Shown: positions 8,589 to 17,378 of the stretch, piece after piece | Layout: every line of letters starts with the position of its first letter | How positions within the stretch are numbered: position 1 is the stretch's first letter | Source: UBA5078 sp964538025 | Lineage (GTDB): Bacteria; Pseudomonadota; Gammaproteobacteria; Pseudomonadales; Pseudohongiellaceae | Assembly (NCBI GenBank): GCA_964538025.1 | Contig: CAZICZ010000004.1 | Span: 186,001-250,000, forward strand | Direction of reading: 5' to 3' | Length of the DNA: 64,000 nt | Notes under the pieces: model-generated | Told to the model about the DNA's origin: nothing | The model's database searches: none | What the model saw: only the letters and a program-made list of their open reading frames with translations | Position numbers and translations under genes: made by a program

Positions 8589-9524
8589 ATGAAGACGGTG
8601 CACGTTGCAGTAGGCGTAATCATCGATGCGCAAAGGCGCGTGCTTGTCTCTCTGCGGCCTTCCCATGTGCATCAGGGCGGGCTGTGGGAGTTTCCTGGCG
8701 GAAAGTGCGAGCCCGGAGAAGATATTCGCGATGCGCTGATACGCGAGCTTCAGGAGGAACTGGGAATTCAGGTGCTTGCGCAGGCTCCTCTGTGTCGCAT
8801 TGCCCATGACTACGGCGACAAGCGTGTGTTACTGGATGTCCGTCGGGTGCTGGCCTTTGAGGGGGAGGCCCAGGGACGGGAAGGGCAACCGGTGCGCTGG
8901 GCGGACATGGCACGCCTGAACCCCGAGGAGTTTCCCGCGGCAAACCGTCCCATTATCCAGCGAATTCAACTGCCGGATCGTATCGCCATCACGGCGCAGG
9001 CATCGTCCGTTGCCGCTTTGTCAGAGCAGGTCGATCATCTGCTGCAACAACGCGTTCCTTGCATCCTTGTGCGTCAGACGCAGTTCTCGGCCGAGGACTG
9101 GCGTACAGCATATTCCCGGCTTCTGCCGCGTGTGCGGGAGGCTGGCATCTCGCTCTTTGTGCATGCCCTGCCTGACGGGCTGGATCTGTCGCAAGTCGAT
9201 GGCCTGCATCTCAACGACCTGCACGCGCGGCGACTGTCGGCGCGGCCTGTTCCACAACACATTCGGTTCGGTGTGTCCTGTCATGGTCTGGACGCACTAT
9301 TACATGCCCAGCGCATTGGGGCGGATTATGCGTTTCTGTCTCCCGTCATGCCGACCCCCAGTCACCCTGACGCGTCCCCCTTGGGGTGGGAGCAATTTGC
9401 GGATCTCATCACCCGGTGTGATCTGCCGATATATGCCCTTGGAGGCATGTCGACGGCGGATATTCCCCGTGCCCAGTTGCTGGGAGCCGCAGGAATTGCA
9501 GCGATTTCTGCCTTCACCGCGTGA
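8589..9524 (+). CDS. Nudix hydrolase (MutT-like) fused to a ThiE/TenI-like domain
   Basis: Two-domain protein of 311 residues. Residues 1-130 form a Nudix domain with a complete box (GGKCEPGEDIRDALIRELQEELG: Gly, Glu, REL and EE in place), expected to hydrolyse oxidised nucleotides such as 8-oxo-dGTP. Residues about 135-311 resemble the thiamine-phosphate synthase/TenI TIM barrel, with LSPVMPTPSHP, YALGGMS and the closing GAAGIAAISAF. The same fusion lies after argJ in Pseudomonas. The MutT part is confident; the role of the ThiE-like part is unknown, and it may not make thiamine phosphate. The gene follows argJ by 25 bases. Confidence 0.93.
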   Translation: MKTVHVAVGVIIDAQRRVLVSLRPSHVHQGGLWEFPGGKCEPGEDIRDALIRELQEELGIQVLAQAPLCRIAHDYGDKRVLLDVRRVLAFEGEAQGREGQPVRWADMARLNPEEFPAANRPIIQRIQLPDRIAITAQASSVAALSEQVDHLLQQRVPCILVRQTQFSAEDWRTAYSRLLPRVREAGISLFVHALPDGLDLSQVDGLHLNDLHARRLSARPVPQHIRFGVSCHGLDALLHAQRIGADYAFLSPVMPTPSHPDASPLGWEQFADLITRCDLPIYALGGMSTADIPRAQLLGAAGIAAISAFTA

Positions 9525-9691
9525 AACCAGAAATTCCACAAGTCCTTCGTTAATGAGGACCTTAGCAGCAAGACTGTGACTCAAATCACCGCTTTGTAAG
9601 GTAATGGCTTGAATTTATTGGGTTTAAGAGCATACTTTGCCAAAATCCACTACAGTTGGAATACGGAAATCTCCCCGCAAGGACACAGGAC

Positions 9692-11704
9692 ATGGCGTCA
9701 CTCTCATTGAAATCTTACGGCATCATGGCGCTGACCTGGGCGTTGACCACGGGCATCACCCTGGCGGAGCCGGCGAAACTGGTGCAGGAAGCGGTTCTGG
9801 TTGAATCCAATCCAGATGCCACTTCTCCTGCGTTCAGTGCGAGCTATATGACCCGCGACGGCTGGGCTGTCACCAGCAAAACCTATGTGGATGCCGCAGT
9901 CATGGTCTTTGATTTCGGAGATCGCAAATCGGTCAGCAGTGCCACGCTGAGCCTGCCGCTGGAGGCGCTCTATCCTCGAGGTGGCAAGGCGCCACTGAAG
10001 GTGTATGCCTATGCAGACGATGGCAAGGTGGATCTTTCCGATTACCGCGCGGGAGGTCTTTTGCCAACTGCGGAGCTGGATGCCTATCAAGCCTCAGGCG
10101 GCAACCCAAGCGCCGTTCTGAGCCTGAACATTACCGGGGCAGTGAATGCCGTTCTGCCAAATAGCCGCTATGTTGGCATCCGCGTGCAAAGTACGGCTGT
10201 GCCCGCCGACGTATCTGCTGGCTATCCCGCATGGACGGGAGTCAAATTTCGTCCCCTCTACGCGTTGAACTATGCCGTGGGCACCCCGCCTGCACTGCCG
10301 GCAGACAGACCACGCTTTGATGGTTTTACACTGTCCGTTCCGGGGCTGAGTGCTCCGGGAGTGGGAGCCTTCAATGTCGCCCTGTCTCTGGCGAATGCCG
10401 ACAGTGGAGAGTTTGTGTTGAGCGCGGCCACCGATGTCACGCCGCCCGGAAGCATCAGTGGCTCGGGCCTGAGCGGGATGCAGCTGCTCGACTGCTCCGC
10501 CTTTACCGCACCACCCGGCTCTCAAACCCTCGCGCCTGGAACGCCTTCATTCACCAGTGCGAACGGCGTTCTCGACATACCCTCGATGTTGTTCAATGGG
10601 GCGGAATACCATGTGCAGATGCAATGGGTGAGTGGCAGCAATCCCATGCGCTTTCGCCTGCTATCGATGACGGATGTTCCGCCCGGTGCCAGCAATCCGG
10701 TGACCAGTATTACGCAGTTCGGTGGCAGTCTGGTCACGGAGCCGACGCAGGACTTTGTCCCGTTGTGTCACGGGTGGGTGCTGATTGGAGACACCAAAAA
10801 TAACCGCCTTGTAGAGCGCAATGTCATTTCCGGTGAAACGGGTGCAATCTACAAATTGAATACTATTCCCGACCAAATGGAACTTGATGCGCTTAATGGC
10901 ACCGTGATTTTTTCCACACACCCTGCCTCTCAGCGCATGTACCAGTTGGATATTCCCAGCGGCGCATTCACGTTTCACCGCCTGACGGAAGGGGGGCGCA
11001 GTTTCATTCCTAAAGATTTTGCGATCGGCGAGGATGGCAATGTCTTCACCCTGCTGTTTGATCCGCTGTTCGATCTGGAGGAAAACGGTCCCGCCGAAGA
11101 AGGCTTGTGGATGGGAATTTTTGACCGTAACGGTGACCCAGAAGTGGCCGCCATACCCTTGTTGAGTCCGGTACGCATCGAATACGACAAGGTCAAAAAG
11201 CATGTGTTCCTGACCACCGAATCCAATCTGGTCACCTTTGATTTCGATCCGGTATCGCAGAGCATCACGTTTGTCCCCGGCACTGATATTGCTGTCGGCA
11301 GTGGGTGCACCGATTTCAGTATTTCCCCGGATGGTGAACGGCTTGCCTATTCCTGTCCCAATGGAAACGAAGTGGAACCGCACACAAGCATCGTGGATAT
11401 GGACCCGCGTAATTACTACAACACGGATGGAGAATGGTTGCTGGAGGGAAGTCCTGTGAGCGCCGTCTTCGACCAGTCGGGTCGTTTACTGATTGCCACC
11501 GATGGCCAAAAGCTTTATTTCTTTGATGTGGAATCGCATATGCTGCATGACAGTTATCCTCTGGGCTTGGCGCAGGGGGAAACGGTCAAAAAAATACGGC
11601 TTTCCCGCGATGGCAAATTAGTCATGATCCTCATGAGTGCGGGTTTAAACGACAGCGCAGGAAAAATTTACTGGCTGCCCCTGCCCAGTTATTCGCCTCT
11701 GTAA
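9692..11704 (+). CDS. Large exported protein of unknown function with propeller-like C-terminal half
   Basis: I do not recognise a named family. The start at 9692 has AGGACACAGGA just upstream and gives 670 residues; an ATG at 9656 is also in frame. Residues 1-25 look like a Sec signal peptide ending TLA-EP. The N-terminal part (about 30-220) is rich in beta strand, with VMVFDFGDRKSVSSATLSLPL followed by a run resembling DNRLRE-type jelly-roll domains. The C-terminal part (about 360-665) has repeated short motifs such as LDALNGTVIFSTH, DFSISPDGERLAYSC and IRLSRDGKLVMIL, as in WD40/YVTN-like beta propellers. It has few cysteines and no membrane anchor, so it is probably periplasmic or secreted. 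It stands alone between the Nudix gene and convergent yacG. Confidence 0.75.
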   Translation: MASLSLKSYGIMALTWALTTGITLAEPAKLVQEAVLVESNPDATSPAFSASYMTRDGWAVTSKTYVDAAVMVFDFGDRKSVSSATLSLPLEALYPRGGKAPLKVYAYADDGKVDLSDYRAGGLLPTAELDAYQASGGNPSAVLSLNITGAVNAVLPNSRYVGIRVQSTAVPADVSAGYPAWTGVKFRPLYALNYAVGTPPALPADRPRFDGFTLSVPGLSAPGVGAFNVALSLANADSGEFVLSAATDVTPPGSISGSGLSGMQLLDCSAFTAPPGSQTLAPGTPSFTSANGVLDIPSMLFNGAEYHVQMQWVSGSNPMRFRLLSMTDVPPGASNPVTSITQFGGSLVTEPTQDFVPLCHGWVLIGDTKNNRLVERNVISGETGAIYKLNTIPDQMELDALNGTVIFSTHPASQRMYQLDIPSGAFTFHRLTEGGRSFIPKDFAIGEDGNVFTLLFDPLFDLEENGPAEEGLWMGIFDRNGDPEVAAIPLLSPVRIEYDKVKKHVFLTTESNLVTFDFDPVSQSITFVPGTDIAVGSGCTDFSISPDGERLAYSCPNGNEVEPHTSIVDMDPRNYYNTDGEWLLEGSPVSAVFDQSGRLLIATDGQKLYFFDVESHMLHDSYPLGLAQGETVKKIRLSRDGKLVMILMSAGLNDSAGKIYWLPLPSYSPL

Positions 11705-11720
11705 GAGCCCTTCACCTGCG

Positions 11721-11918
11721 TTAGTCGTCGTCGAACTCCTGTGCTTGCGTCAGGGGCGCAGCGGGCTCGCCGGCGATGGCGTGCCGCTCGCTAGCCCAGT
11801 CGCCGAAATCAATCAATTTGCAACGCTCCGAGCAAAATGGCCGGTAAGGGCTTTGCTCATTCCAGAGCACAATCTCTTTGCATGTCGGGCAGTTCACTTT
11901 CAATACACGGTGATTCAT
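11721..11918 (-). CDS. yacG: DNA gyrase inhibitor / zinc-binding protein YacG
   Basis: Small zinc protein that binds GyrB and inhibits gyrase in E. coli. The 65-residue sequence has the four cysteines CPTCKE and FCSERCK in the family spacing, and the conserved DFGDWASERHAI segment. The ATG overlaps the coaE stop as ATGA, so translation is probably coupled. Members are usually 60-70 residues. The gene order pilD-coaE-yacG matches Pseudomonas and E. coli. Confidence 0.95.
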   Translation of the reverse strand: MNHRVLKVNCPTCKEIVLWNEQSPYRPFCSERCKLIDFGDWASERHAIAGEPAAPLTQAQEFDDD

Positions 11919-12565
11919 TGGGGTGATGACTCCTTCGGCAGACGCTGCTTCTGCGCGGCCTGCTGCAAAAACTGGCGATGCAAGGTGTCCACGGCGCTAG
12001 CCAGATCTGTCAGAGTCCCTTCATTGAGGACAATGGTGTCCGCCTGCTCCTGCTTCTTCTCCCGGGGCCACTGTCTGCGCATGATGGCCTTTACGGCCTC
12101 TGCGGAAACCCCGTCGCGTTCCCTCGTGCGTGCAATCTGGAGCGGTTCGCTCGCATCGATCAGGACGACGGTATCCGCCATGGCAGCCTGTCCTGATTCA
12201 AAGAGCAAGGGAGAGGACAGAATGCAGTAGGGCGTGCGAGCCTCCGCAAGTTCCCGGTGAATTCTTTCACGGATCAGCGGATGAAGGAGGGATTCCAGCC
12301 AATGTCGGGCCGTCGCATCGGAGAAAATGATTTCGCGCAGTGCGGCTCTGTTGAGCGAGCCATCAGCGGTCAGAATATGTTTTCCGAAATGTGAGGCAAT
12401 CTCCGCAAGTGCTGGCTGACCGACAGCCACAACCTCACGCGCGATCACATCTGCATCTACGACGGTGATGCCATGCGCGCTGAACAGGGCTGTCGCAGCA
12501 CTTTTACCACTGCCGATGCCACCGGTGATGCCCACGACGAAGGGTTTGTGGCGAACCGTCGTCAT
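11915..12565 (-). CDS. coaE: Dephospho-CoA kinase CoaE
   Basis: Last step of coenzyme A synthesis: phosphorylates the 3' hydroxyl of dephospho-CoA. The P-loop GGIGSGKS is at residues about 15-22, with DADVIAREV for substrate binding and the lid segment with RQWPREKKQEQAD. The length of 216 residues is near the usual 200-206. It starts one base after the pilD stop, so it is part of the pilB-pilC-pilD-coaE-yacG transcript. Confidence 0.97.
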   Translation of the reverse strand: MTTVRHKPFVVGITGGIGSGKSAATALFSAHGITVVDADVIAREVVAVGQPALAEIASHFGKHILTADGSLNRAALREIIFSDATARHWLESLLHPLIRERIHRELAEARTPYCILSSPLLFESGQAAMADTVVLIDASEPLQIARTRERDGVSAEAVKAIMRRQWPREKKQEQADTIVLNEGTLTDLASAVDTLHRQFLQQAAQKQRLPKESSPQ

Positions 12566-12566
12566 T

Positions 12567-13466
12567 TCAGCCTGCCAGCCTGCTGAAGTAGGTATTCATC
12601 AAGGTGGGGCCCCATATCAGTGTGATAAACCCGGCACCTGCCAGATAGGGCCCGAAGGGAATGGGAACGTTGCGATCTCTACCGAGAAACAGCAGCAGGG
12701 CAATACCAACGATCGCACCGACGAGGCTGGAAAGTATGACAATCAGAAGAATAACCTTCCATCCCATCCAGGCACCGAGGGCGGCAAGCAGTTTGAAGTC
12801 TCCATAACCCATGCCTTCCTTGCCAGTGAGGAATTTGAACGCCCAGTACACACTCCAGAGAGAGAGATAGCCAATCACCGCGCCCAGAATCGCCTCCTGC
12901 GCAGACACGCCAGACTCGGGCAATAGGGAATTCACCAGCAATCCGAGCCAGAGCAGAGGGAGAGTGATGTTGTCCGGCAGGAGCTGATGATCAAAATCGA
13001 TCATGGTGAGGGCGATGAGCGACCAGGTCAGACACAGCATGGCGAGGCACAGCCAGCCGGCGCCAAAATGCCAGGCAACGAGCCCCGATAACCCCCCCGT
13101 GACCATTTCGATCAGGGGGTATCGCAGGGAGATGGGTGACTTGCAGTGTGCACATTTTCCGCGGAGCACCAGATAGCTCACCACGGGAATATTCTGCCAT
13201 GCCCTCACCGGGGCATTGCAGTGTGGACAGTGAGAATCCGGTTTGACCAGATTGAACACCTTGTGCTGTGCGGCAGTGCCGTCGATCTTGACTTTCTTTT
13301 CATCGAGTTCCAGAAATTCGCAGCATTGCGCGCGCCATTCCCGCTGCAACATGACGGGGACCCGATAGATGACGACATTGAGAAAACTGCCCACCATCAA
13401 GCCGAGAGCAATGGAGAGCCACACGAGTGCTGTCGTGTTGGAGTGAATCAGGTCTATGACGGTCAT
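12567..13466 (-). CDS. pilD: Prepilin peptidase / N-methyltransferase PilD
   Basis: Inner-membrane aspartic protease that cleaves the leader of type IV prepilins and methylates the new N-terminal Phe. The ATG at 13466 (MTVIDLIHSN) gives 299 residues. The zinc-type motif CPHC...CAHC lies near residues 75-100, and the two catalytic aspartates are in MIDFDHQLLPD and GMGYGDFKLL. About eight membrane segments are visible. It should process both pilins at 16858-17747. It lies between pilC and coaE. Confidence 0.96.
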   Translation of the reverse strand: MTVIDLIHSNTTALVWLSIALGLMVGSFLNVVIYRVPVMLQREWRAQCCEFLELDEKKVKIDGTAAQHKVFNLVKPDSHCPHCNAPVRAWQNIPVVSYLVLRGKCAHCKSPISLRYPLIEMVTGGLSGLVAWHFGAGWLCLAMLCLTWSLIALTMIDFDHQLLPDNITLPLLWLGLLVNSLLPESGVSAQEAILGAVIGYLSLWSVYWAFKFLTGKEGMGYGDFKLLAALGAWMGWKVILLIVILSSLVGAIVGIALLLFLGRDRNVPIPFGPYLAGAGFITLIWGPTLMNTYFSRLAG

Positions 13467-13473
13467 GGTGGTC

Positions 13474-14697
13474 CTATACGACTTGTCCGAGTTGGAAAAT
13501 AGGCAGATACATCGCAATCATCAGACCACCGATCAAGGTTCCGAGAACGGACATGATCAGTGGCTCCATCAGGGCTGTCAGGCCATCCACGGCGTTATCC
13601 ACTTCGGCTTCGTAGTAGGTTGCGCATTTGTCGAGCATCGAATCGAGTGCTCCAGACTCCTCTCCGATCCCCACCATCTGGGTAATCATCACAGGAAACA
13701 GATTGGTCGTGCGAATGGCAAAATTCAGTTGCTGACCGGAACTGACGTCATCCTTGATTTTACGGGTTGCGGTGGAATACACGATGTTCCCCGTGGCCCC
13801 TGCAACAGAATCCAGAGCGTCTACCAGCGGCACGCCCGCCGCGAAGGTTGTCGAAAGTGTGCGCGTGAATCTGGCATAACAGGACTTTTCCACTATCGGA
13901 CCAATAATGGGCAGCTTGAGCGCGAGACGATCCACCGCGTCGGCAAATTTCTTTGAACGCAGTTTTGCTTCCTTGAACGCATAGCCAGCGATTACCAACG
14001 CAATGACAACCTTCCACCAATGGGCAATCGCCAGATCGGACAGCCCCAGCACGAACAGGGTGAAGGCGGGCAGATCGGCGCCAAAACTCGAGAAGGTTTC
14101 CGCAAATTGCGGTACCACTTTGACCAGCAGAATCCCCGTCACCACAATGGCGACGACAACCACGGCGATCGGGTAATTCATGGCCTTTTTGATTTTTGCC
14201 TTCAATGCTTCCGTTTTTTCCTTATAAGTAGCAACACGGTCCAGCATGGTTTCCAGCGCGCCGGATTGCTCGCCCGACTCCACAAGGTTGCAGAAGAGCT
14301 CATCAAAATAGCGTGGGTGCTTTCGGATTGAATCGGCAAAATTGTTGCCGGCGGCCACGTCATCCCGCACAGAGCGGACCAGTTCAGCCATCGATGCATT
14401 TTCGAGGCTGTCTCCTACGATTTCAAAAGACTGCACCAGGGGAATACCGGCCTTCATCATGGTGGCCAGCTGCCGGCTGAAAATGGCGATATCGCCGGGC
14501 GTAATTTTTTGTTTCTTGGGGCCAAAGAGGTCTTTGGGCTTACGCTTTACCTTGGTGGCATTGACGCCTTGCTTGCGCAACTGCGCCTTGACCAGCGCTT
14601 GACTGGCACCCGGCATTTCCCCTTTGGTTTTCTTACCGTTCTTGTCAGTCCCTTGCCACAGATAGATGGTCTGATTTGCCGAACTTTGCGTTGCCAT
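13474..14697 (-). CDS. pilC: Type IV pilus inner-membrane platform protein PilC
   Basis: Polytopic platform protein (GspF family) that couples the assembly ATPase to pilin insertion. The 407-residue protein has two T2SSF domains, each with the FSRQLATMMKAGIPL- or FTRTLSTTFAAGVPLV-type start and the E(E)SG motif (ESGEQSGALETML; GEESGALDSML). Three membrane segments are visible. A GAGG lies seven bases before the ATG. It sits between pilB and pilD on the same strand, as in other pil clusters. Confidence 0.97.
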   Translation of the reverse strand: MATQSSANQTIYLWQGTDKNGKKTKGEMPGASQALVKAQLRKQGVNATKVKRKPKDLFGPKKQKITPGDIAIFSRQLATMMKAGIPLVQSFEIVGDSLENASMAELVRSVRDDVAAGNNFADSIRKHPRYFDELFCNLVESGEQSGALETMLDRVATYKEKTEALKAKIKKAMNYPIAVVVVAIVVTGILLVKVVPQFAETFSSFGADLPAFTLFVLGLSDLAIAHWWKVVIALVIAGYAFKEAKLRSKKFADAVDRLALKLPIIGPIVEKSCYARFTRTLSTTFAAGVPLVDALDSVAGATGNIVYSTATRKIKDDVSSGQQLNFAIRTTNLFPVMITQMVGIGEESGALDSMLDKCATYYEAEVDNAVDGLTALMEPLIMSVLGTLIGGLMIAMYLPIFQLGQVV

Positions 14698-14737
14698 GTT
14701 GAGCCTCGTAAACGATCGTGATCGCGGAGAGTGCGCG

Positions 14738-16426
14738 TCAGATCACGCGGTTGATCTCTTCCAGACTGGTCAATCCATTTGCCACTTTCACCAATGCAGA
14801 TTGTCGCAGGTTGGGAAATCCTTCTTTTTGCGCCTGATCGGCAATCTCCAGCGAGTTTCCGTCGTGCATGATAATACGGGCAATGCCATCGGTAACAGGA
14901 ACCACTTCATAGATTCCAACCCTGCCTTTGTAGCCATCCGTACAAGCATCGCAGCCTTGTGGTGCGTGTATATGCAGCGCGGGCAGTTGCTCCTTGCTGA
15001 AACCGGCCTCCAGTAACACATTCTCAGGCAGCGTCACCGGTTTTTTACAGCGCGGACAGAGGCGACGGCAGAGTCGCTGCGCAATAATCAGAGAGACCGA
15101 GGTAGCCAGGTTATAGGCTGGAACGCCCATGTTGCGCAGGCGAGTCAGCGTTTCCGGTGCGCTGTTGGTATGCAGGGTCGAAAGGACGAGATGACCTGTC
15201 TGCGCCGCCTTGATAGCGATCTCGGCAGTCTCCAGATCACGAATTTCGCCCACCATGATGACATCCGGGTCCTGGCGCAAAAAGGCGCGCAGGGCGCTAG
15301 CAAAACTGAGTCCGACACGTGGGTTGACGGCGACCTGATTGATGCCTTCAAGATTAATTTCAACCGGATCTTCCGCCGTGGAGATATTGGTCTCGGGCGT
15401 ATTCAAAATGTTCAGCCCGGTGTAAAGCGACACCGTCTTGCCGCTGCCCGTGGGGCCCGTCACCAGGATCATGCCCTGACTTTTGCTCAGTCCCTCCAGA
15501 TAGAGTCGGCGCTGATGCTCTTCGTAACCGAGGGCATCAATCCCCATCTGAGCGCTGCTGGGGTCGAGAATACGCAGCACGATCTTCTCGCCCCACAGTG
15601 TCGGCAGCGTATTGACGCGGAAGTCGATGGCGCGCGAGTGAGAGAGCTTCATCTTGATGCGGCCATCCTGTGGCACACGGCGTTCCGAGATGTCCATTTT
15701 TGACATGATCTTCAGTCGAGAGCTGATGCGCGAAACCAGATTGAGGGGAGGGCGAGCCACTTCCCGCAGAATGCCGTCACTGCGAACGCGAATGCGATAC
15801 GTTTTTTCATAAGGTTCGAAGTGAATATCGGAGGCGCCGCTCCGAATTGCATCGAGCAGTATCTTGTTCACAAAACGGACGATGGGCGCTTCATCTGCGC
15901 TGTCGTTCTCGGGGTCCTCCTGATCGATGTCGACGGTCAATGATTCGAGTTCTGCCTCGTCCAGAATGCCCAGCAAGGATCCGCCCCCCTCCATCTGCTC
16001 CAGGAGCTGATCAATGGCAGGTGAAAGGCTTGATTCATCCACGACCACGACGTCGACAATCAGGCCAGTATGAAACTGTACTTCGTCTATTGCTGAGATA
16101 TTGGTGGGATCGGAAACGGCTAGATAAAGCCGATTTCCCCGCTTGAACAGGGGAAGCACCCGGTGTTTTCGTACCAGTTTAGAGGCGACAAGATCTTTGG
16201 GGCAAAGCGACAGATCAAACGCTGACAGGTCCATCAGAGGGGCGCCGAACTCGGCGGACGCAGCCAGGGCGATCCGCTGTCCGTCGGCAATCTGCTGTTT
16301 CACCAAATGGGCGACAAATGGGATTTTGTCGCGCTGCGCACAGCGCAGGGATTCTTGTGCCTGGCCCTCCGTGAGGATGCCGGCGGAAACCAGTCGCTTG
16401 GCAAGTCCACTGATGTTCTTTTGCAT
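14738..16426 (-). CDS. pilB: Type IV pilus assembly ATPase PilB
   Basis: Hexameric secretion ATPase that powers pilus extension. The 562-residue protein has an N-terminal MshEN domain, then Walker A GPTGSGKTVS, an Asp-rich stretch and Walker B DVIMVGEIRDLET with a His box LVLSTLHTN. Towards the C-terminus four cysteines (CRRLCPRC and CDAC) form the zinc site typical of PilB/GspE. The length matches the family (about 566). It is the first gene of the pilB-pilC-pilD-coaE-yacG run and is divergent from the pilin genes. No retraction ATPase (PilT) gene is in the window. Confidence 0.97.
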   Translation of the reverse strand: MQKNISGLAKRLVSAGILTEGQAQESLRCAQRDKIPFVAHLVKQQIADGQRIALAASAEFGAPLMDLSAFDLSLCPKDLVASKLVRKHRVLPLFKRGNRLYLAVSDPTNISAIDEVQFHTGLIVDVVVVDESSLSPAIDQLLEQMEGGGSLLGILDEAELESLTVDIDQEDPENDSADEAPIVRFVNKILLDAIRSGASDIHFEPYEKTYRIRVRSDGILREVARPPLNLVSRISSRLKIMSKMDISERRVPQDGRIKMKLSHSRAIDFRVNTLPTLWGEKIVLRILDPSSAQMGIDALGYEEHQRRLYLEGLSKSQGMILVTGPTGSGKTVSLYTGLNILNTPETNISTAEDPVEINLEGINQVAVNPRVGLSFASALRAFLRQDPDVIMVGEIRDLETAEIAIKAAQTGHLVLSTLHTNSAPETLTRLRNMGVPAYNLATSVSLIIAQRLCRRLCPRCKKPVTLPENVLLEAGFSKEQLPALHIHAPQGCDACTDGYKGRVGIYEVVPVTDGIARIIMHDGNSLEIADQAQKEGFPNLRQSALVKVANGLTSLEEINRVI

Positions 16427-16558
16427 AAGGCGGATCGTCAGGTTGCGACAGAATTACGGAATGTCTGGATGCAGAGAGTATAGATCATCCCCTGCGCCGC
16501 CGACACAGATCAAAAAATAGGCAGTGCGTGAAAAGGAGTCACTGACTGGGTTCACCGA

Positions 16559-16626
16559 TGACAAAAATAGTCGCAAATTTACCCAGAATCGCTCAATTTT
16601 GTTCATTACTGACAAAAAATGTCAGT
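16559..16626 (+). promoter_or_regulatory. Candidate PilR-type enhancer sites upstream of pilA
   Basis: TGACAAAAATAGTC at 16559-16572 and TGACAAAAAATGTC at 16610-16623 are near copies 51 bases apart, about five helical turns. The second sits inside the inverted repeat ACTGACA-AAAAA-TGTCAGT (16608-16626). TGTC half-sites upstream of pilA are known for PilR in Pseudomonas. Assignment to PilR is inference. Confidence 0.45.
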
Positions 16627-16744
16627 CTCACGGTTGAGCAATTTGTGATCAATCTAACAGTTTGCCTTTCTGTTATTTTGGCCTGATTTTTTATATTTCT
16701 TTTAAATCAAAAGGATATATCGTTTTTTGGCGTGATTTTAAAAA

Positions 16745-16761
16745 TTGGCACGCCATGTGAA
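16745..16761 (+). promoter_or_regulatory. Weak candidate sigma-54 promoter for pilA
   Basis: TTGGCACG is a perfect -24 element, but at the -12 position GTGAA replaces TTGCA, so the usual GC is missing. It lies about 97 bases before the pilA ATG, a sensible distance. pilA is sigma-54 dependent in Pseudomonas, which supports the guess, but the -12 mismatch keeps this weak. Confidence 0.3.
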
Positions 16762-16857
16762 AGGTAGCAGTAACCGTTTGAAAAGGCGGCAACGCGCAAG
16801 ACACCTGATTCAGGTTCTAAACTCGCAACACTCACACGAAAAACCAGGAGATTTTCC

Positions 16858-17268
16858 ATGACCCAGTCTAAGACCCAAAAAGGCTTTACCCTGATCGAAT
16901 TGATGATCGTTGTGGCGATCATCGGCATTCTGGCTGCAGTGGCACTGCCCGCGTACCAAACCTATACACAGCGCGCAGCGTTCTCAGAAGTCGTTCTGGC
17001 CACTACGCCCTACAAGAGCGCCTTTGAAGTGGCCGCACAGACTGGCCGTCTGGCTGCTCTGGCGGATGCGGATGCGGGTGCCAACGGCATTCCTGCTGCT
17101 GCAGGTGCGTCAGGTGAGGTCGCTTCCGTGACGGTGACTGACGGCGTGATCACCGCCACAGGTTCTGCCGGCGTAGGCGGGTTCACTTACATCCTGACTC
17201 CTGGTGGCATCGCTGCTCCCATTCAGTGGACGACTACCGGTACCTGCCTCGCTGCTGGGGTGTGCTAA
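16858..17268 (+). CDS. pilA: Type IV major pilin (first of two tandem copies)
   Basis: Pilus subunit of 136 residues. A short leader ending KG is followed by FTLIELMIVVAIIG, the PilD cleavage and methylation site with Glu at mature position 5, then the hydrophobic assembly helix. The C-terminus GTCLAAGVC carries two cysteines that should close the disulfide-bonded loop. AGGAG lies eight bases before the ATG. A 13-bp hairpin follows the stop and a paralogue starts 110 bases downstream. Confidence 0.96.
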   Translation: MTQSKTQKGFTLIELMIVVAIIGILAAVALPAYQTYTQRAAFSEVVLATTPYKSAFEVAAQTGRLAALADADAGANGIPAAAGASGEVASVTVTDGVITATGSAGVGGFTYILTPGGIAAPIQWTTTGTCLAAGVC

Positions 17269-17275
17269 TGCCTTA

Positions 17276-17311
17276 CCAGCAGCGTCGCCTCCTTCGAAGC
17301 GACGCTGCTGG
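17276..17311 (+). terminator. Strong 13-bp hairpin after the first pilin gene
   Basis: CCAGCAGCGTCGC at 17276-17288 pairs perfectly with GCGACGCTGCTGG at 17299-17311 around a 10-base loop, seven bases after the pilA stop. The T-rich sequence that follows is interrupted by C, so termination may be partial. It may also stabilise the abundant pilA mRNA. Confidence 0.65.
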
Positions 17312-17378
17312 ATTTCCTCTATCCTTCCTGTAGGAGTCATCACAAACATTCACTCTCCCACTTGACGAGGTGATGCGC

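Larger units (their letters stand above)
16427..16857. promoter_or_regulatory. AT-rich divergent control region between pilB and pilA
   Basis: 431 bases without a gene. It holds two TGACAAAAA-type repeats 51 bases apart (16559 and 16610), one of them part of a 7-bp inverted repeat, and a TTGGCACG at 16745-16752 that matches a sigma-54 -24 element. The pilA ribosome binding site (CAGGAG) is at the right end. I see no open frame with coding character. Confidence 0.6.
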
